DNA of 53,421 nucleotides from Rhypophila decipiens. Taxonomy: Eukaryota; Ascomycota; Sordariomycetes; Sordariales; Naviculisporaceae. The notes beneath the pieces are model-generated. The model was not told where the DNA came from and did no database searches. It saw nothing but the letters and a program-made list of their open reading frames with translations. The translations under genes and the position numbers were made by a program. The stretch's first letter is position 1; each line of letters starts with the position of its first letter. Location of the stretch: NCBI GenBank assembly GCA_033297075.1, contig MU858278.1, forward strand, positions 1 to 53,421. The letters run 5' to 3'. Positions 11,385 through 22,072 of the stretch are shown here, piece by piece.

Positions 11385-13670
11385 ATGGCAGCAAACATGC
11401 TACAATTCACTCTTTTGGTCTCCCTTGTCGCTCTTTGCTTTCTCCCGGATGTTTGCTTTGCAAGAGGTGGCCACGGTGGCCATTCTAGGAGACACATCCA
11501 CTCTTCACAAGGGAAAATTCTAGACACAGATCCGAGTCGCCCCTCACACTCATTATCCAAACGACACAGGACATTGCCCATGTTGAGCCCTCCTTTTACC
11601 AACATGTTTCAAGTCCAACTTCCCATCCCTCCTTTGAAGCAACCCGGACGAAAGGTTCGAGTGGTCGACCCGCCCGTGTCCGGCGGCCCCTTTCAGCCCA
11701 TGAGCTTGAACGGGACGAACTTTCGTCTATCAAATGGCAGCATCTCGGACTTTAGAATCATCAATCCCGATGATCCCGACGGAAACCTCGTGCTGGACAT
11801 TGACAATCTAGAGACGGTAATAGACCTCAACGGCACCGAGGCCAGCATGAACGCCACCCTCACCAAGCTCAACTCGTTGGTACGAAGATATCCCCATCTG
11901 GCCAGAGAAATCTGGTATTACGAGATGGAGATCAAACAGTTTAACCACTCCATCTACCCGAATTTGCCCAACACGACTATGGTGGGATATGACGGGATAT
12001 CCCCCGGGCCGACCATCATTGTACCCAAGGGCACAGAGTCCATCGTGCGATTCGTCAACAACAGCCCCAGGAAGAACTCGGTCCATCTCCACGGATCTTT
12101 TTCGCGTGCCCCGTTTGATGGATTTGCCGAGGATACCACCGACCCAGGACAGTACAAGGATTACTACTTTCCGAATCAACAGAACGGGCGGACCATATGG
12201 TATCATGACCACGCAGTGCACATTGTGAGTCAACTTACAATAAAGTTCTTGGTTTCCAGGCTAATACTGGTCACAGACGGCCGAAAATGCCTACATGGGC
12301 CAAGCAGGCATGTACATCATCAAAGATCCAGCAGAAGATGCCCTGAACCTGCCATCAGGGTACGGCGTGTACGACATTCCTTTGGTCCTCACCGCCAAAC
12401 GATACAACCCTGACGGTTCGCTCTACTCCACCATCGGGGAGCAGATAAGCCTCTACGGGGATGTGATCCACGTCAACGGTCAGCCCTGGCCCATTTTTGA
12501 CGTGGAGCCGAGAAAGTACCGGTTTCGCATCCTCAACGCTGCCGTGTCCCGCTCCTTTTCACTCTACCTGGTAGACCTGGCCGAGGAAAATAGACCAATT
12601 CGCTTTCAGGTGATTGGCAGCGATAGTGGTCTGTTGGAGAAGCCTGTCTGGACACCCAATTTGGTACGTCTTTTTCATTACAGACTCTTCATGTCGCATC
12701 TATCCATTGTGACCCCTGAATCACAACACACCACAAAGCAATCACAGCATCCAGCATCCAGTTTCCAGCAAAAGCAAAAGCTCTAGAATATTAACAAAAG
12801 CAGTACCTCTCCATGGCCGAACGCTACGAAATAATCCTCGACTTTACCAACTACACCTCCTCGCCCTCTACAGTTCTCGAACTACGAAACTTCCGCAAAG
12901 CAGGCGGCGCAGGCGTAGAAGAGGAATACGCCCACACCAACCAGATAATGCGATTACGCGTCATTCCCCCGAAACCCTCCTCCTCCCCAGACACATCCGT
13001 CATCCCGTCTCACCTCCGAGACATCCCCTACCCCGATCCCACCACAAATCCCGGCTTTCCAGGCCGTCAAAACAAGACCATACATCACCATTTCAAATTC
13101 CACCGCGCAAACGGAACCTGGCTGATAAACAACACCCCCTTCTCCGACATTCAAAACCGTGTCCTAGCCAAACCTCCTCGGGGAACCGTCGAAATCTGGG
13201 AACTCGAAAACACAACAGACGGCTGGTCCCACCCCATCCACATCCACCTAGTCGACTTCAGAGTCCTCCACAGATCCGGCACCCACTTCTTTGATTCCGC
13301 CCCCCGCAACGTCCAGCCTTATGAAAGGTTCGGCCTGAAGGACGTAGTCTGGCTGGGCAAAGAAGAAAAGGTCTGGGTGGAAGCTCATTATGCGCCCTGG
13401 GACGGGGTCTACATGTTTCACTGTCACAATTTAGTGCATGAGGATGATGACATGATGGGCGTGTTTAATGTCACTGGTTTGATTGATGCTGGGCTGGGGT
13501 ATACAGACAAGGATTTTATTGATCCTTTGGAACCGAAATGGCGGGCTAGGGGGTTTGATATGCTTCATTTCAGGCAGAGAAAGGGCGTGTTTAGTGAGGT
13601 TGGGATTCAGTTGCGGGTTTGGGATATGAGCTTGCGGGATCCTTATTTGTTTGGGCGGTTGCCAGCCTGA
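11385..13670 (+). CDS. Secreted multicopper oxidase, bilirubin oxidase / CotA-like
   Basis: Three exons, 11385..12224, 12277..12663 and 12804..13670, 697 residues. Introns are 52 and 140 nt with GTGAGT/CAG and GTACGT/CAG borders, both phase 0. The product should oxidise phenolic or tetrapyrrole substrates and reduce O2 to water. All four copper-ligand motifs are visible: HLHG near residue 233, WYHDH near 271, HPIHIH near 553 and the type 1 site HCHNLVHEDDDMM near 614. The last motif and the GYTDKDFIDP tail fit the bilirubin oxidase group better than classical laccases. A signal peptide (hydrophobic to about residue 27) is followed by a His/Arg-rich, probably processed N-terminal extension of about 140 residues before the first cupredoxin domain. 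The start is the ATG in TACCATGGCA at 11385, preferred over 11364 because of context and signal-peptide fit. Confidence 0.92.
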
Positions 13671-14117
13671 GGGGGGGTTTACATGGGGGTATGTACTGGT
13701 GAGGAAAAGGGTGCTGGGAGGAACTAATAAGAGCGTGAGCGTAGTCTGTTTGGATATGCGTTGTGTATTCATGCTATGGGTCACCTATTTACCAAGTAAC
13801 TAGTTGCCATTCCTCAATTATGGTGGTAAATCTTGAACCTGGCAGAGCTGTGTTTGTCCTACTCATAAACTGCACATCACCATTTCAACGTACAGGAAAG
13901 TGAAGAATCTAATATTACAGATGTGGCAAGCGCGTTGGCAGATGTTGCCCATCTTATTGCATACCAGTTGTACCCTGTGTAAATGTTCAAGATTGGTTCA
14001 AGGTTTGTTGTCTATCGAAAGTTGGCTGTCTATACACCAGCATACTTGGGGTAGGCCGATTCCTGTTGGTCCATAATGCCATAGAGCTCCCTGGGGACGC
14101 AGGACAAAGCACTGACA
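13671..14117. other. Convergent 3' region
   Basis: No gene is seen in these 450 bases between the oxidase and the F-box-like gene, which end towards each other. Confidence 0.4.
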
Positions 14118-15161
14118 TCACGGGACCCTCGGGGAAGCTTGGAGAATGAGATTGTCTGCACTCCGAGTTCCATCGTCCCAGTTCGGCACCTCCGCGACTG
14201 TATTCTCGAAAGTGTCGACCAATTTGTTGTAGTCGCTGTTGGAGATAGGCCTCTGCGTGATCTGCATGGTGCGATGGTATGTCTTTGTGCCAATGATGGC
14301 CTTGAACAAGGCGTTACGATAGTCCTTCGTCAGGTGGCTTCCCGTGTTGAAGTGATATCCATCCCACACAGGGCATAGCTTCCTATCATCGGCTTCAACG
14401 GCGGCTTTGGTCATGGTGGGGAAATATATCGACCAATCTAGAGAGAAACCCCGGGCCCCGGTGACCACGACAGTTTCGAGCGCTCTCATTTTCCCGAGTG
14501 CGTCTCCAAAGCCCTGCAACATTAAAGGTTCAAATCCAAAGACAAAGTCCCGCCCAAAAAACGGAATTTGCTTTGATTCCATCACATCCAAACGGAGCCG
14601 CAACAGCCCCGTGGCCATGTTGGCCAGCTTTCTCATGGCCATGAGCCACGTCATTGCCCTGCTCCTCCAGATGAGACGCAGATTGAGCGTCCGCAGGGAC
14701 TGGGCATTCTTCCTGATCTTTTTCAAGAAATCAATGAGCGCCGAGGGTGAGGCCGTCAGGAACTCGTTCTCGGAGTAGAGGATATCGATGGCCTCAAGGT
14801 ACACCCCGCGACAGGATCTCAGTATGTTAGGGGAGATCTGGGATCGAAAGCGTTTGTTGAATGATGATTCCTCGTATGCGATCGTCTTGTCTGGGTCGGC
14901 TTCCTCTGGTCTGATGCGAAATGTGGTATCATTGCAGACGAGCATTTCGCGGTAGATCATGAGTCGAACCTCGGGGGGGATCCGCTCGAACCGGAAGGCC
15001 AAGGTCTCATTCGGGGTGGTCAATCGGTGGTCGAACCGTCTTTTCTGTGCCGTCAAAATGTTATCCGCCGCGCCAAAGTCTTCAATGCGCCGCTGATGCT
15101 CTGCTGTGTGGTACCAGTATGAGTACCTTGGTGTTCTGTTCTTGGATCGAGATGAGTTTGT
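14118..15161 (-). CDS. F-box-like / 2EXR-type protein; 5' end unresolved
   Basis: The core matches the large fungal F-box-like group: FERIPPEVRLMIYREML, then SCRGVYLEAIDILYSENEF about 55 residues later. Such proteins are thought to be substrate receptors of SCF-type ubiquitin ligases or relatives, but direct evidence for this subgroup is poor. The frame ends at 14118. No ATG begins it: the frame is open, with protein-like sequence (YSYWYHTAEHQRRIEDF), back to a likely splice acceptor CCACAG whose exon would begin at 15161. An upstream first exon is probably present in 15170-15360, possibly the short ATG frame starting near 15352, or the gene has lost its start. The gene faces the paralogue at 15537 head to head, and the two share the intervening promoter region. 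Confidence 0.7.
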   Translation of the reverse strand, partial: TNSSRSKNRTPRYSYWYHTAEHQRRIEDFGAADNILTAQKRRFDHRLTTPNETLAFRFERIPPEVRLMIYREMLVCNDTTFRIRPEEADPDKTIAYEESSFNKRFRSQISPNILRSCRGVYLEAIDILYSENEFLTASPSALIDFLKKIRKNAQSLRTLNLRLIWRSRAMTWLMAMRKLANMATGLLRLRLDVMESKQIPFFGRDFVFGFEPLMLQGFGDALGKMRALETVVVTGARGFSLDWSIYFPTMTKAAVEADDRKLCPVWDGYHFNTGSHLTKDYRNALFKAIIGTKTYHRTMQITQRPISNSDYNKLVDTFENTVAEVPNWDDGTRSADNLILQASPRVP

Positions 15162-15536
15162 CTGTGGTTGATGTCAACAGACGAGAAAACAACGAGTCTT
15201 GGATTTTTCTGTCCTTAAATATCTGCTTCTTCAATAGAGTTTGGGATTTAAAAAGTCAAAACGGTTATGATCCACACATGCAAATTTTGTTGGCAGAAAA
15301 TTTGTTCCCTTAAGTTTAACATTCGGCACAATCTAGGGTTTCGTAGCGTCATCTCACGTCCAAACCTTTATTCGGTCGGTTATGAAATTGCACTCAAACT
15401 CTTCTCAGACCTTCTTGACGTCAACCACAATTCCGTCTTCAAGATCGTATCACCCCCTGAACCCTCTGGGGCTTTTTAGGCCATTCGATTATTATCTAAT
15501 ATTTTCACCACATCGCCGAAAGCACCGAATGTCAAA
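15162..15536. other. Shared promoter region of the divergent F-box-like pair
   Basis: An AT-rich spacer of about 375 bases between the two head-to-head genes. It may contain the missing first exon of the minus-strand gene. Confidence 0.4.
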
Positions 15537-16136
15537 ATGAGCATCGCTCCGCCCGAGCCGTCCACGGGCGTGGCTCTCTCCACGCCCACTCCGAGCCTTC
15601 TAGGGATCCCACCCGAGATTCGTGCCATCATCTATCAGTACGTCTTCGCAGACGACAAGGATCTCATCGTCCATCTATATCCCTACCATCGGTGGAGCCG
15701 AATCGGCCGATCAAGCAGCGGCATCGGGGCCATCCGTTCCTGTCGTACAATCTATCTCGAAGCCATCGACCTGCTATATTCTACCTACCGCTTCGTAGTC
15801 GACTGTCCTCGGGAGTACCTCCGCATCGGCCACGAGAATGCCATGTCCATACGATGCCTGGAGTTCAGGATGGGAAAGGGCACAATGCATGCCTCCCGGC
15901 TTGCTGAGTGGATTCAACTTTTCCAGAACTTTCAAATTCCTCCAAATACTTTTGGGACTGACGCTACCGGCTTTTCGCCGCCTCGCATCAAAATCACCTT
16001 GTACTATATGCCCTATACGGCTCCTTGGGAATATCACTGGACAAAAGACCTGGAATTGGGCCACGCCATTATCGACCTCCAGGCAAGGATCAAGACAAGC
16101 ACTACTACAGTGTTAGTAGCCTTCAGTCGAGGATGA
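15537..16136 (+). CDS. Short F-box-like / 2EXR-type protein
   Basis: Single exon, 199 residues, with a good start context (GTCAAAATGAGC). The core LLGIPPEIRAIIYQYVF and, about 45 residues later, SCRTIYLEAIDLLYSTYRFVV is the same architecture as in the divergent neighbour at 14118-15161. After the core there is only about 100 residues of C-terminal sequence, shorter than in the neighbour. No signal peptide or membrane segment is present. The two genes look like diverged duplicates kept in head-to-head arrangement. The role is inferred only from the motif. Confidence 0.72.
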   Translation: MSIAPPEPSTGVALSTPTPSLLGIPPEIRAIIYQYVFADDKDLIVHLYPYHRWSRIGRSSSGIGAIRSCRTIYLEAIDLLYSTYRFVVDCPREYLRIGHENAMSIRCLEFRMGKGTMHASRLAEWIQLFQNFQIPPNTFGTDATGFSPPRIKITLYYMPYTAPWEYHWTKDLELGHAIIDLQARIKTSTTTVLVAFSRG

Positions 16137-17651
16137 GAGGAAAGGGGGATAGATTGTGTCTATAGCAGTGGAGGAAAGAAATCAGACTCAAGGGACCTTG
16201 GGGGTTAGGGTTATATACGGCAATCTGTCAGATTTTCCCAGACAAGATAGCAATAGAGGAAGTGAATTTGGCTTGCTTTACCGCCCTTTTACAAGATTCC
16301 TTTTTTTCGGCTTGATTATAGTGTTGCTTGTGGGCTTGTAATGGGAAAGTATGGGATTGGGCGCAAGAAGTTGCATACTGTTATGCTATTAGCAGGGTGA
16401 AGTGAATGTTTCACACATGGGCTCACAGAGACATTCAGATAGAAGCTTAAAAACAATAAAGGACTTGACTCTCAAGATCAGTGTTTGCTCTATAAAAGCC
16501 GAAAAGCTTGTAGGACATTGCTTGTGCTGTTAGTTGTGGTTTGACATATCTAGATGGCCATGGATTCAATGCCTCACCACAGGTTCAAGCTATCCAGGCG
16601 CTCCAATAAGACCAGAAAACCACTGCTCGGGCCAGTTTTCTGCACACTTTACTTTGATATAGGATGTGACATATCACATACGTAAGCCAGGCGCTACAGG
16701 TGTCTCTATCACACGTGGCTGTAATGGGGGTTTTGATGATAATTCCATTTTCGCCCCGACTCGGATATACGGCATGCAATTTGGACCACTCGGGTAACTT
16801 GGTGCTGGACTCCGTCTTTAAGGGTTTTCGAAAAAAAAAAAACCCTTGATGGCCTTATCATGGCCAACCAGGTATTTCTCTGCAATAGCAATCACCTTCC
16901 AGGCCGTTTTAATACACTGGAGCCAGATAAGAGAACAATACAGTATCAACCTCGACTAAATGCATCAGTCTCTTCCGGACCAACTTCCCATATTGAGCCG
17001 GTCCAGTAACCCGGAATGCCATGGGCCATATAACCCGATAATCTCGACTTGTTCACAGAAATGTCTATGACGGCAGCTGACCGCTCAGTTATGTATTACA
17101 CATATACGTTGAACCCAGCCAATATCTATCCTTCAGCTCTCTTCACTCTTTTCGCCGACCTTGAGATGAGTAGAACAACGAAAACCGTGACGCCGACTGC
17201 CTGTCACCAACCGACAAGAACGCAAGTCTGTTTGAGGAAAGGCGGACAATGGCAAACCGAGGCTCACTCACCTATTAAACACGTCCAAATTGTCCGATAG
17301 TGACCAAGACCAGCCAATCCGGCAGATGAGCCTCGCTTGGCGCTCTCCCGTGACCACTACCAGCTCCGGGCGTCATATACATCTTGTGCCTCCGCGAAAT
17401 CTGATTGGTGCGAATAATGTTTACGCGGGCTGTCCGGCGCCCTACACGGCGGGTCGGTGCCAGGATTCAGGGATGTGTCTGTATTAACTTAATTCATATG
17501 GCAAAATTGGGGAAAAGGTAATTGTTATGGAGGCCGTGTGGTCATGCTTTACATACCACAAGCATTGTTGGGCGTGGCAGGGGTCTCTTGGTTTTAGCCG
17601 TTCCCGCCTGTCACACAGGCACAGGCAGGGGGGCCGGGCTATATACCACGC

Positions 17652-17657
17652 GGCTAA
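17652..17657 (+). promoter_or_regulatory. Candidate XlnR/Xyr1 site (GGCTAA)
   Basis: GGCTAA, the core bound by the fungal xylanase activator XlnR/Xyr1, lies about 670 bases before the xylanase ATG. A related GGCTTT is at 17791-17796. Six-base motifs occur by chance, so this is suggestive only. Confidence 0.35.
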
Positions 17658-17797
17658 TATGCACAGCTGATCTCCCCCTACCGGTTGGGGTGATATGGGT
17701 GGCAACCGAAACAATCGAGAACAATTGGAGAACGGGGAATTTCACGGGGGAGACGACAAGGAGGGATCCATGCATCATTGGCGATCTTGAGGCTTTT

Positions 17798-17809
17798 GCG
17801 GGGCCCCGC
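17798..17809. promoter_or_regulatory. 12-bp GC palindrome with two CreA-type sites
   Basis: GCGGGGCCCCGC is a perfect palindrome and contains the SYGGRG pattern of the carbon-catabolite repressor CreA/Cre1 on both strands (GCGGGG). Its position about 520 bases upstream of a xylanase gene fits glucose repression, but this is inference. Confidence 0.35.
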
Positions 17810-18218
17810 AATATCATACCTCCCAACCATGACAGTTACGTAGACACATGCACACACTTTTGAACTTCGGGGGAGTAATTGCCGCGGTTCACCTTATGCC
17901 ATAAAGAACGGCGGCCAGGGTAGTATTTCCCTGGTGCGGGTCAGCAAGGTCATCCAGGAGACAATGAAAGACCATTGGCACGGCAAACTCGGAGAGAAAA
18001 TAGATGGCCCCCTTTTTACAAGTCAATAAAACCGGCCTGCTCATTGGATGCTACTAATCAAGCTTCCCGGTTCCAACAGGTTGCTGTCCGCCGGAGATCT
18101 ATTACAGGTAAATCAACTCTGGGGGCAAACCCTTTAGATCGGAAGGAGAAACATGTAGAGGGGAGAATCTGGGAAAGCGGGCCACATACCCCCCTGTCCT
18201 TACCTACCCCAATGGACA

Positions 18219-18225
18219 TATAAAA
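18219..18225 (+). promoter_or_regulatory. TATA box of the xylanase gene
   Basis: TATAAAA about 105 bases before the ATG at 18327, with a pyrimidine-rich leader between them. Confidence 0.65.
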
Positions 18226-18326
18226 GGACGCCACGCTCTTGAGCATCATCCCTCGAGCCTGTCATTCCCCTCTCACCAAGTCTATCTTCATCCTTGCCCT
18301 CTACACACACCCCAAGCACAGTCACA

Positions 18327-19597
18327 ATGAAGGCCTCACTCATGATGCTCCTGGCGCCCCTGGCGGCAGCAGCCCCGGCACCCACCGAGCTGGACGCCCG
18401 CCAGGCCTCGCAGAGCATCGACGCGCTGATGAAGGCCAAGGGCAAGCTCTATTTCGGCTCCTGCACAGACCAGGGTCTCCTCACGCGGGGCAAGAACGCT
18501 GACATCCTCAAGGCCAACTTTGGCCAGGTCACGCCCGAGAACAGCATGAAGTGGCAGAGCATCAACCCCCAGCAGGGCCAGTACACGTGGGGACAGGCCG
18601 ACTACCTCGTCAACTGGGCCCAGACCAACAACAAGACCATCCGCGGCCACACCTTTGTCTGGCACTCGCAGCTCGCCGGCTACGTCAACAACATCCGCGA
18701 CAAGAACCAGTTGACCAAGACCATCCAGGACCATATTACTACTGTCATGACCCGGTACAAGGGCAAGATTAGAGGCTGGGTATGTCTACCTTTTTCCTTT
18801 CTATTTTCCCGATTCCATGGTTGATTACGTCATCAGCCAATGCGTTATCCGGAATGCCAAGCCTTGTCGATGGATAGCGGCTTGGCATTCCGGCCTCCTT
18901 AATGTCTCCCCTATTCCACCTCTATGTCTACATATCTGAACGGAATACCGCTTTTCTTGACAAGATTAGGAGATCACCATCAATGACTAACAAGGTTTCT
19001 GCAGGATGTAATCAACGAGATGTTCAACGAAGACGGCTCCCTCCGCAGCAGCGTATTCTCCAACGTCCTGGGCGAGTCCTTTGTCGACATCGCCTTCAAG
19101 GCCGCCCGCGCCGCCGACCCCGACGCCGTCCTCTACATCAACGACTACAACCTCGACCGCCCAGACCACCCCAAGCTCACCAACGGCATGGTCCAGAAGG
19201 TCAAGAAGTGGCTTTCCCAGGGCACCCCCATCGACGGCATCGGCACACAAGGCCATATCACTTCCGGACAGGGCAATGCCCTCGCTGGTGCCATCAAGGC
19301 CCTTGCCCAGGTTGGCGTAAAGGAAGTGGCAGTGACTGAGCTTGATATACAGAACAATAATTCTAACGACTACGCCGCCGTGACCAAGGGATGCCTTGCA
19401 GAGCCCAAGTGTGTGGGTATAACGGTGTGGGGCGTGAGGGATCAGGTCTGTGTTTCCCTTTCCTGATCAGGAAAAGAAGAATTGCTAACGCAACTGTGAT
19501 TTAGGACTCCTGGAGACCCCAAGGCAACCCGCTGCTCTTCGACAGCAACTACAACGCCAAGGCAGCCTACACCGCCATTGTCCAGGCCCTCCAGTAG
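18327..19597 (+). CDS. Secreted GH10 endo-1,4-beta-xylanase
   Basis: Three exons, 18327..18779, 19005..19445 and 19505..19597, 328 residues, the normal size of a fungal single-domain GH10 enzyme. Introns are 225 nt (GTATGT/CAG) and 59 nt (GTCTGT/TAG), both phase 0. It should cleave internal beta-1,4 bonds of xylan outside the cell. A signal peptide covers about residues 1-17 and is followed by a short propeptide ending ELDAR. Family motifs are [22 protein letters not shown], the acid/base Glu156 in DVINE and the nucleophile Glu263 in TELDIQ, then WGVRDQ-DSWRP across the last junction. No carbohydrate-binding module is attached. Intron 1 is unusually long for this window and contains a perfect hairpin. 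The ATG at 18327 is preferred over 18294 because it opens the signal peptide. Confidence 0.95.
18849..18893. repeat. Perfect 15-bp hairpin inside xylanase intron 1
   Basis: The left arm 18849-18863 (CCGGAATGCCAAGCC) and right arm 18879-18893 are exact reverse complements, separated by a 15-base loop. The hairpin sits mid-intron. It could be a tiny insertion remnant or could bring the splice sites together in the pre-mRNA. Confidence 0.9.
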
Positions 19598-19981
19598 ATA
19601 TAAACATCTTACACTGGATCGGAGATGAGGTGGCTGGTATCCTTGAACAATATGGCCTGTTGAGGACGGGACTCAGAGACCTGGTTGCAAGCCTGCCCCC
19701 TTGTTCTCCTTAAAGTGGGGCCGGGATCTTGTGACATGTCTCCACAGTTCCATTCTCATACATCTCGGGTAAAAGTGGGACCATGAAAAGGAGCAAGGAG
19801 GAGGCAAATGTAAATAAAAAGGATCCTCATCAACTGTATATGAGCAATGAAAACAAAAAATGACTATCTTGCAAGGAAGCCGACAGCACGAGGTCAAAAA
19901 AACGTGACGAGATGATATCTACAAACATCTAGAGCAGAAGTTCAATGAGTAGAAGTCCTCAGTTGTCATGTCATGATTCCA
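19598..19981. other. 3' region of the xylanase gene
   Basis: No gene is seen. The sequence runs from the xylanase stop to the first 22-bp repeat array. Confidence 0.4.
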
Positions 19982-20130
19982 CAAGGCATTTATTCCAGCG
20001 AGTAAAGGCATTTATAAAGTCTAGTTAAGGGATTTATTGCAGCTAGTGAATGTATGCATTCTAGCTAGTTAAGGCCTGTTATCTGGGCCAGTCAAGGCAT
20101 TTATTCCAGTAAGTCAAGACATTTATTCAG
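19982..20130 (+). repeat. 22-bp minisatellite, array A (about 7 degenerate units)
   Basis: Units resemble AAGGCATTTATTCCAGC followed by AGT and a Y-A-A end, with a period close to 22 bases. The same unit recurs at 27459-27634 (opposite orientation) and 37436-37795. The period is not a multiple of three and no frame is open, so it is noncoding. Confidence 0.8.
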
Positions 20131-20890
20131 ATTTGGTTGAAATCGTGAATCTTTTGGCAGATTTAACTGAATTTCCCGTCAAAGACGGCTTGGTCGAACA
20201 GTTGTAAAAGATGTGCCCAAAAGGAGTTTTTTTGTAGGGCAATACTGCCTGGCAGTTCCGGCATGGTAAAATTTGCGGGAGGGAATATCTAAATCGGCCC
20301 ACTCGGACCAGCTTGGGTTCCTTCCCAACTCTTCCCCAATGACACCCGGTATTTCACGGGCCATCGCCTATCCGACCGGGTCTTACATGAGCCGCAAAAC
20401 CCAAGTACCTTCTACAGGACTTCCAGCTCGCCCACGAACTCCACATTTATCGGGTCTCAATGACCCCAGCGCCTCGCTCAGGCAGGCTGTCGACAGATTG
20501 GAGTCCACTATGTATGTGCCATGCCAAAGACGTCTGAATACCTGATTCCCTTGTAACATGCACCATCAAATTAAGGATTGCTTTCTGGACTTCCAGACTG
20601 TGGTGTTGTGTCTGGCTGTGGATTATCAATGATGGCCGTCGGGTGGGCGTGTGAGATCATAAAACACACCCCATTTACACCATGGTATCTCCATCATGGG
20701 AAGCCAGACCGAGTAGGGCCGTTAGGCTAAATATTACAATCCCATATCAGAGCGCATGCTCCTTTGATCAGTAGTTGACAGTGTGCGTGGTGGTCGTGTC
20801 CGGGGGTAATAGGTATATCTCGGAAGTAAGTACCTTCAATACTGTACCGGAACCACATACGAGGTTGATGTATTAGTTTTCGGTCCACAC
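20131..20890. other. Gene-free stretch
   Basis: No supported gene, and no repeat is recognised between array A and the foldback element. Confidence 0.4.
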
Positions 20891-21147
20891 CTTACATCAA
20901 AACTAAAACGTCCTTGTGGTGCAGTGGTTAGCATATGGGCTCTGAAGAATCACCCCCGTTCCCAGTGCAGTAACTACAAGCAACCCCGTTATCTCTGAAG
21001 AAACCTCTCTAAGAGCATATATAATTATCTTTCAGACTGTTTCTACAGAGATAACGGAGTTGCTTGTAGTTGCTGTACCGAGAACGGGGGTGATTCTTCA
21101 GAGCTTATATGCTGACTACTATATTATAAGGACGTTTTTGATGTAAG
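20891..21147. repeat. 257-bp foldback element built from tRNA-like sequence
   Basis: The left arm (20891-21004) and right arm (21039-21147) are inverted copies of each other around a 34-base AT-rich loop. They match over about 110 bases apart from scattered changes and a 4-base gap. The left arm contains a tRNA-like 5' half: acceptor-type GTCCTTG at 20910-20916 and an RNA polymerase III A box, TGGTGCAGTGG, at 20917-20927. In the right arm the same stretch differs by G-to-A and C-to-T changes mostly at TpG/CpA, the pattern left by RIP. It may be a tRNA gene broken by an inverted duplication, or a tRNA-derived SINE or MITE. Confidence 0.8.
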
Positions 21148-21297
21148 CTACTACGGTTCGATTCCGTGTAAGGAGATTTTGTTTTGTTTTTGTTTTCCAG
21201 CAACCACGACCCCCGTTGTGAGAGCTGATACAGAGAGCGTGTGATACAAAGGATACCTCAAGGCCATGGTTCGATTCCGTACAAGGTCACCTTTTTT
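21148..21297 (+). other. Two tRNA-like 3' halves with B boxes
   Basis: GGTTCGATTCC, a perfect polymerase III B box and T-arm core, occurs at 21155-21165 and 21268-21278. The first is followed by TAAGGAG, which can pair with six of seven bases of the GTCCTTG at 20910-20916, and then a T-rich run. The second is followed by ACAAGGTCACC and T6 at 21292-21297, a polymerase III terminator. Neither has an intact 5' half beside it, so I do not call a functional tRNA. Confidence 0.6.
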
Positions 21298-22072
21298 CTC
21301 TTTCCTTTTTTTAATAAGAAACCATGCACACAATGAAGGGAAAAGGAACCACCAATTTCCGACTCGACAGCTCTCTCGAACTCAGTCATCATCGCGAGCC
21401 GAACCCACCACCAGTCACAAGCTTTCTCGAGCATTCAATCCACCGTCGAGAGCACTCTGAACTCTCGATTCGAGCTTTTTTTTTCGACCCCGATTTCCGC
21501 CTTCCAATCGCCCAGGCACCACGCTCCAACTTGCTCGTTTTTGCCGAGTTTATGACAGTTAAAATTCACTAGGATTATCGCAGTTAGATTTGTTGAGCTG
21601 AAAAGCTCAAATCTGCCTCGAGATTCGATCCACCAGTTAGACAGTTAAGAGTGCCGCTTTCTGCTGCCAAATTCGACTCCAGAGCTCTCTCTTCTAGTCG
21701 CCGAGTTCGTTCTTTTGTTTAGTCACTTGAACACATCAATTTCGCTCTTTTGGCCACCCGTTTGTACACCTGTCTTCAAGCAATTTGAACGCGACAACCT
21801 CACTCCTTTCATCGGTCCTCCATTTAAACACCGCCAAATCCGTTCTCTGAACGGCTGTTTTTTGCTCGCGCTTTGAATCGCCAAATTCACTATTTTTAAC
21901 AGCCATTTGAACACGCCAAATTCGTTCATTTGAACAAGCAGTTGAACAAGTCAAATTCGATCGTTCAGTCAACTTCACTGCACTTCATCCAGCCCGCCAA
22001 CGACATCATCGGCCGACTGCCCCACTTCCCGACTTCGGCTAGCCGCCGACAGCCTGGCCGCCGATCCCGTCA
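21298..22072. other. Gene-free, repeat-like stretch
   Basis: No supported gene. The sequence has recurring short phrases around TTTGAAC and CAAATTCG between about 21720 and 21970 that suggest an old, degraded tandem repeat. The end (22010-22050) resembles 26704-26740. Confidence 0.4.

Larger units (their letters stand above)
16137..18326. other. Long gene-free upstream region of the xylanase gene
   Basis: About 2.2 kb with no supported coding sequence. It has candidate regulatory sites for xylanase control (listed separately) and an A-rich tract near 16830-16842. Short open frames on both strands have no coding features. Confidence 0.45.

Noticed and set aside
20910..21297. Functional tRNA gene
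   Set aside because: A-box and B-box halves are present but separated by the foldback, and no single stretch folds as a complete cloverleaf.
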